Shown here in pieces: positions 59,431-64,000 of a DNA stretch of 64,000 nt. The position numbers and the translations under genes are program-made. The notes under the pieces are model-generated. The model did not search any database. It was not told the DNA's origin and saw nothing but the letters and a program-made list of their open reading frames with translations. The first letter of the stretch is position 1. Every line of letters begins with the position of its first letter. This DNA is from Apiospora phragmitis (Eukaryota; Ascomycota; Sordariomycetes; Amphisphaeriales; Apiosporaceae): the NCBI GenBank assembly GCA_038363925.1, contig JAQQWL010000008.1:434001-498000 (forward strand), written 5' to 3'.

Positions 59431-60297
59431 TTTATTGCGATGATGATTACGGTTCTTTAGACTAGTCAGGGGTATGAAGCATCATAAGGCTTGGCGTTAG
59501 GAGCATGCAAAGACTTCAACAGTCAGAATCAAGTGAGGTATAGTAAGGCAATAGACCTAGAGAGCCGGATAAGGCTACAGATTTCCATCCAAGCCTCTGC
59601 TGCGATTTTGTTTCAAGGTTGCAAGGACCTACAGTTGTACGGCCATTCTCTAATGAACCTTTCGAGTCCTGAAGCATCCATTGCTTCACAGACTGGTAGG
59701 CATGCTTACACACCAAAAGTGCTACCGTGACGATCAATGAGCAACGCATGGTCTTTCAGCCTGATCAAACGATTGTCATAAGACGTACAAGATGGCCGGT
59801 TTGGCACGGAGAATACACGCTAGATGACTGAATCTGACGATTTCCTCGTACAGGATGAGTACCTGCTATAAAGCATTCCTGAATTCGCCATGACGCCAGG
59901 GCATGCTGGTATAGCAATGGCCTGCGGTTGGAAGTTATGGGATCGTGAACAGTACCAACATTCCCGATCTGGTTACACGTCACAAGGGATAGGCCAGCCC
60001 CTTTGTCGTTCAGTGTTCGAGGAAGCGAGCAGATAACATCACTTCTTTGGTCAAATTCGCGCAATCTTGTTGACTGTCGAGTATTTGAAGGTCAGCCCGG
60101 CCGGGCCCAATATCGCATTCTACCTCCTCACAACTTACTCCAGCGTTGAGTTAACCCGAGGCTGCCTAATCCACTGTGCTTAATATCATTGATTGTTCAC
60201 TCCATAAGCCGCTCAGCCTATCAGAGCTTCCATAGAGTATACAGTACTACCCACTTACCCATCCTTTCGCCCCTTTACACTACCTTTTCGGGCAAAG
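59431..60297. other. intergenic region
   Basis: No gene recognised; the right part is the promoter of the Nudix gene, with a CT-rich leader just before its ATG. Confidence 0.6.
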
Positions 60298-61230
60298 ATG
60301 GACCCAATCGGCGACGCAATTGACGACGAGACTAGTCGTGAAGAATATATCGAGGTAGGCAAAGAGCTTGATCGGCCGTGGGAAAATATCAATGAACAGC
60401 CGTATAACACCAAAGACTGGGAAGACAACAACACTACGGCAAAACTCTACAATATGAAGAGCCTCATGATGAGCTTCGGTACAGTCACCATCCGAGACAA
60501 GCCAGGGGAGGGTGGCCCGCAAGTCCTCGCCTTCTTGAATGAAAAGCACAAATCATACCAACTCCCCAAGGGTCGGAGGAACTTGCACGAAAACCCCGCC
60601 GACGGCGCGCTACGCGAAACCCTGGAAGAGACGGGTGTCGAAGTGCAGCCCCTGTACCTCCGATTTGACACCCGCATCGTGCTGGACAAACCCGAAACGG
60701 CACACGACGTGGGTTTCGTGAGCCAGAACGAGAACGGGACCGTCACTGCCGTGAACCGGGACATCATCTACGCCATGAGCTACGACGACAAGAAGACGCA
60801 GGCGCACCGGCACATCTACTTCTACGCCGCGCAGCCGGCAGAAGGGAATGGGGAGCCAGACGCGGCGATGCTCAGCGACGAAGACAAGACCAACAAGGTC
60901 CGCTGGTTCGGCTTCGAGGAGGCGCGGAAGAAGCTCACCATGAGGGCGGAGCGCGCGGCCGTTATCACGGCGCAGATCTTGTACAAGAAGACAAGAGGTA
61001 ACGACGAGTGGTGGGCCTTGTCGAACACGCTGCTCCAGAAGTGGAAGAGGGACAACTTTGTGCGCCGAGTGTTGATGGGCCAGTCTCTGGCTCGCACCGT
61101 CACATCTGACCCGGGGAAAGCGGCAATTCTAGCCGACGCTATCAAGAAGATTGTACCAGATGAGGGAGATGAAGCAGCTGCGCTTATTCTTGACTCATTG
61201 AAGCAGCTAACCTTAGACTCTTCCCGCTAG
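60298..61230 (+). CDS. Nudix hydrolase domain protein
   Basis: Single exon, 310 residues. The Nudix box is a full match to GX5EX7REUXEEXGU: G92, E98, R106-E107, E110-E111 and G113. It is preceded by SYQLPKGRR, a typical lead-in. Nudix enzymes hydrolyse a nucleoside diphosphate linked to another group, using a divalent metal held by the box glutamates. The long N-terminus (60 residues, acidic) and the helical C-terminal third lie outside the catalytic fold, and the fungal family using this layout has no known substrate. It is probably cytosolic, as no targeting signal is seen. Confidence 0.9.
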   Translation: MDPIGDAIDDETSREEYIEVGKELDRPWENINEQPYNTKDWEDNNTTAKLYNMKSLMMSFGTVTIRDKPGEGGPQVLAFLNEKHKSYQLPKGRRNLHENPADGALRETLEETGVEVQPLYLRFDTRIVLDKPETAHDVGFVSQNENGTVTAVNRDIIYAMSYDDKKTQAHRHIYFYAAQPAEGNGEPDAAMLSDEDKTNKVRWFGFEEARKKLTMRAERAAVITAQILYKKTRGNDEWWALSNTLLQKWKRDNFVRRVLMGQSLARTVTSDPGKAAILADAIKKIVPDEGDEAAALILDSLKQLTLDSSR

Positions 61231-61822
61231 GATGCTCGGACCCAAGGAATTGAAGAAAAAGGGGTTCAAGCGAGCTTTCAAGTCATTTGACGGAGACGAT
61301 ACAGCATGGACGGTTGCAAGGAGGCAGGATGGAAGGACGGGTTGCGATTGAGTTACTGGATCTGCTTTGGCATTGCCTCCTGTGTGGGAAGGGGATTATC
61401 ATTCTTTGTCCCGTTGCCCTTAATGTTTGTTACTCATTTGAGGTTGAGAGTAGAGTGTGTTGTTGAAATGGTAATGTCCTTTTTCCAACCAATGACGACC
61501 GGCCATGTCCGGTATAGCGTGACATCACCACTGCGAACCCCACCTTAGAGTCGTATCGTTGACGACTGGGAGGGAGCTTCAAGGCCACTCACTACCCCTC
61601 ACTAAGAGATAATCTAAGTACTCCAAGGAAGCTACGTGAGTGAGCTCGCAAGCTCGGCATTCACTAAATCACTGTAGCTACCAAGTGTGAAGCTTCGTGG
61701 GATCCTGCTTCGTAGCTGCACCTCCTTGGTTACAGAACCAATAAGGGCCGATTGACCGACTTCTAGCACCTACGTAAGCAAGGTTCACACTTTGCTAGAC
61801 TGTTCGCTTTCGGTTTTTATGT
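61231..61822. other. intergenic region with an imperfect inverted repeat
   Basis: Arms beginning CCAAGGA...GCTACG (about 61623-61636) and CGTAGCTG...TCCTTGG (about 61711-61729) could pair across some 75 bases, just upstream of the hydrolase gene. No coding content. Confidence 0.5.
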
Positions 61823-63070
61823 ATGATGCAAACTAAAAAGGTTATGGATTTCTCTAGATCCGCCAGAGCGGCCTCCTCCGTCCTCCGAAGCAGCCAGCAG
61901 CTCTTAAACCCAGCCGTTGCCCCCGCGTATAGGCCGAGCCCGTCGCCTGTTTCTTCCTCCTCCTCCACTTCCAACACCCAAGTAAACCAACTGCCCGCTC
62001 CCAGAAATTTTTGTCAATATACGAAGCAAGCCACCTCGAGTCTATTCCAGAACAGAAGCCCCAACCATACCGCAACGATGTCGACCATGCCTGCTCAGGG
62101 CGGCCACTCGCAGGCCTGCTGCAACATCCCGCCCGTGGTGTCCAAAGGATACCAGAACAAGGGAAGTTACGAAGAGATTGGAGGCTTCAAGACCTGTAAG
62201 AGAATTTGGATCAACATGGCTTTTTGCAGAGTTCTAACAGCCGTTGTCTGCAAGATGTTACTGGCCCTAATGACGCCTCCAAGGGAGTCCTCGTCATATA
62301 CGATATCTTCGGTTACTTCCCGCAAACCCTGCAGGGCGCCGACATCATGTCCAGCTCCGACGACCACCAGAAGTACAAGGTTGTGATGCCCGATTGGTTC
62401 AAGGGCGAGCCCTGCCCCATTGAGTGGTGAGTTCGCATATTCTGAGGTCGGGGCATATACTGGAGATATTCGCCTTGCTTACCAAGATCCCGTGTCCAGG
62501 TTCCCTCCGGACACCGAAGAGAAGCAGAAGAACTTCGGTGCTTTCTTCGGGAAGTTCCTCCTCCCAGCGTCGCCGAGAAGGTCCCGGCTTACATGAAGGC
62601 CGCCAAGGACAAATTCCCTGAGGTCAAGGAATGGGCTATCCTGGGTGTAAGTATTTCTCCTAACCCCGAAAAGAGGAACCAATTGGTGGTTTTAGCCACC
62701 TGTGATAATGGCCCAGCTAACGGTCTTGGAATTGTAGCACTGCTGGGGAGGCAAGGTCGTGTCTCTGGTAGTCTCGTCGCCCGACAACATCTTCAAGGCC
62801 GGCGTCGAGTGCCACCCGGCCATGGTCGAGCCCGAGGACGCCAAGAAGATCAAGGTGCCCCTGTGCATGCTCGCGTCCAAGGACGAGCCCGCAGAAGATG
62901 TCAAGAAGTTCGAGGCGAACCTGGCGGGTGTCGCTAAGCATGTTGAGACTTTTGACGACCAGATCCACGGCTGGATGGCGGCGCGTAGCGACCTTGAGGA
63001 CAGCCGCGTCAAGGAGGAGTACGTTCGCGGGTACAAGACGGTGCTGACGTTCTTGCAGAAGAACATGTAA
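61823..63070 (+). CDS. dienelactone hydrolase family protein (frame broken once)
   Basis: Four exons: 61823-62195, 62255-62426, 62500-62646 and 62738-63070. The body is a dienelactone hydrolase: VLVIYDIFGYFPQT, MPDWFKGEP, the nucleophile motif GHCWGGK with the catalytic Cys, and later Asp (ASKDE) and His (QIHGW), the Cys-Asp-His triad of the family. The first ATG gives an 85-residue Ser/Arg-rich extension like a mitochondrial presequence; an internal ATG at 62078 would give a 256-residue cytosolic form closer to normal family length. The frame breaks in exon 3 at CC 62557-62558. One missing C restores GKFPPPSVAEKVP and 341 residues in all. The natural substrate is unknown. Confidence 0.85.
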
Positions 63071-63671
63071 GGAGCAAGCAGTCTGGTTTATGATTTGCAA
63101 TCGATTTACGGAGCATGCTCCGATAATGCCCGCACAATACGAACTGACGATTGGAATGATACTCGACTCCAAATGATACGTTTGGCTGGTTATACCCGTG
63201 GGACAATTCCCTTCATTCTCAGAAAAGGTAGGAGTACGTGACACTCAAGAGGGCATCTGAACGCAGACGAACAACGCCCAGCCCCTTTAAGACTCCTGGA
63301 TGAGGGGAATATAACCTCAAGTACCCCAATTGCCCAGCCAATGTTTGTGGTGTAATTCGGCGTCAAATGTGACATGGATCAGGATACCCAAGCCTGTGGC
63401 AGATAGGTACTGGGATGCACATGTATGATTTGGCCTGTACTGGTTCTCCGCGGGTTTGCTGCCTAATAAGTAACTTTAATACCTGTACCTGATGAGCCCA
63501 ATTGCGTCTGCACCTCCCAAACCCCACACTCTCCGTTTGTCATGATCAAACAACAACAATCGCCATTGGGATTCTCTTCATACCAAATTCACATTTCTCC
63601 ATGCTACACTGAGCTGTTGCAAAGAGGAGTTGAGTGTTACGAGCATCATCTAACAATCTGCAGAGGGAAAG
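63071..63671. other. intergenic region
   Basis: No gene recognised; promoter of the ORF that begins at 63672. Confidence 0.5.
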
Positions 63672-64000
63672 ATGACCGCATACGTTCCACCTCATAAACT
63701 GCGACAAGCAACTGGCGGTGCTGCTACTGCTGCTGCGGACACAGGCGCGGCAGAGGATGTGCAACCACACAATAACAACACCTCGTCCACAAATACACAG
63801 TGCAGCACACGTGGAGGTGGCCGAGCTGGCTTCAATGGACGATACGGCCGTGGAAGTGGTCGAGGCTGGTCCGCCCGGCCAACGCGTGTTGATGCTAGCG
63901 AACTGTACAAATATCCTGACATCGTTCATCATTTCTGGCCTGATAAGGAAGATGTGGTGGAGACTGGCATGCGGTCGACATTCCACGACTCGGCTTCGCG
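63672..64000 (+). CDS. partial Gly/Arg-rich protein, cut by the window end
   Basis: Open from the ATG at 63672 to the end of the window (109 codons, no stop). After a short Ala-rich start comes an RGG-like segment (TRGGGRAGFNGRYGRGSGRGW), suggesting RNA binding, and then a more ordered stretch (LYKYPDIVHHFWPDKEDVVETG) that may open a folded domain. The rest lies outside the window, so the family cannot be named. Confidence 0.6.
   Translation, partial: MTAYVPPHKLRQATGGAATAAADTGAAEDVQPHNNNTSSTNTQCSTRGGGRAGFNGRYGRGSGRGWSARPTRVDASELYKYPDIVHHFWPDKEDVVETGMRSTFHDSAS

Overview
This window is nuclear DNA of a filamentous ascomycete (Pezizomycotina, most likely a Sordariomycete). Genes are monocistronic, on both strands, and split by short GT-AG introns, mostly about 45-90 nt. 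The families are typical of moulds: GABA-type permease, bilirubin-oxidase-like multicopper oxidase, fungal glucokinase, Sfp-type phosphopantetheinyl transferase, HSPA12-like Hsp70, and a DUF3632-like protein. No virus, plasmid, rRNA, CRISPR array or convincing tRNA was found.

Layout. 1.9-4.2 kb: PHD-finger protein (Cti6-like, +). 5.3-7.4: seven-exon amino-acid/GABA permease (-). 7.4-10.9: gene-poor, with a 265-bp TA-flanked inverted-repeat element (MITE). 11.0-14.4: EFR3-like plasma-membrane scaffold (+). 16.1-18.0: uncharacterised secreted protein (-), divergent from a secreted multicopper oxidase at 19.3-21.3 (+). 21.7-22.2: small spliced unknown. 22.8-24.0: ATP12 F1-ATPase assembly factor (+). 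24.3-24.9: small secreted effector-like protein (-). 25.8-27.5: EamA/DMT transporter (+). 28.2-29.6: DUF3632-like protein with polyQ and polyD (-). 32.7-35.2: Hsp70-like ATPase (-). 39.1-40.1: membrane-anchored methyltransferase (-). 41.1-42.9: MFSD5-type MFS transporter (+). 45.5-47.2: glucokinase (+). 47.8-49.0: Naa50-like acetyltransferase with a PIP-box-like N-terminus (-). 50.9-52.4: SAGA subunit Sgf11-like (+). 53.0-53.5: cyclophilin (-). 54.6-56.4: signal peptide peptidase (+). 57.0-57.5: unknown small protein. 58.2-59.4: PPTase (+). 60.3-61.2: Nudix hydrolase (+). 61.8-63.1: dienelactone hydrolase (+). 63.7-end: truncated Gly/Arg-rich ORF (+).

The genes are mostly housekeeping functions (chromatin regulation, ATP synthase assembly, glycolysis, membrane proteolysis, lipid-kinase scaffolding) with scattered transport and secretion genes. 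I see no biosynthetic cluster, although a PPTase is present. The multicopper oxidase and its divergently transcribed secreted neighbour share a 1.3-kb promoter region and are the most suggestive functional pair.

The most striking signal is in sequence quality. Eight conserved genes carry one or two single-base frame breaks, most of which look like one base missing from a short homopolymer. Restoring one base at each site makes the exon phases add up exactly. This points to consensus indel errors in the assembly rather than to pseudogenes, so protein models from this window need correction before use.
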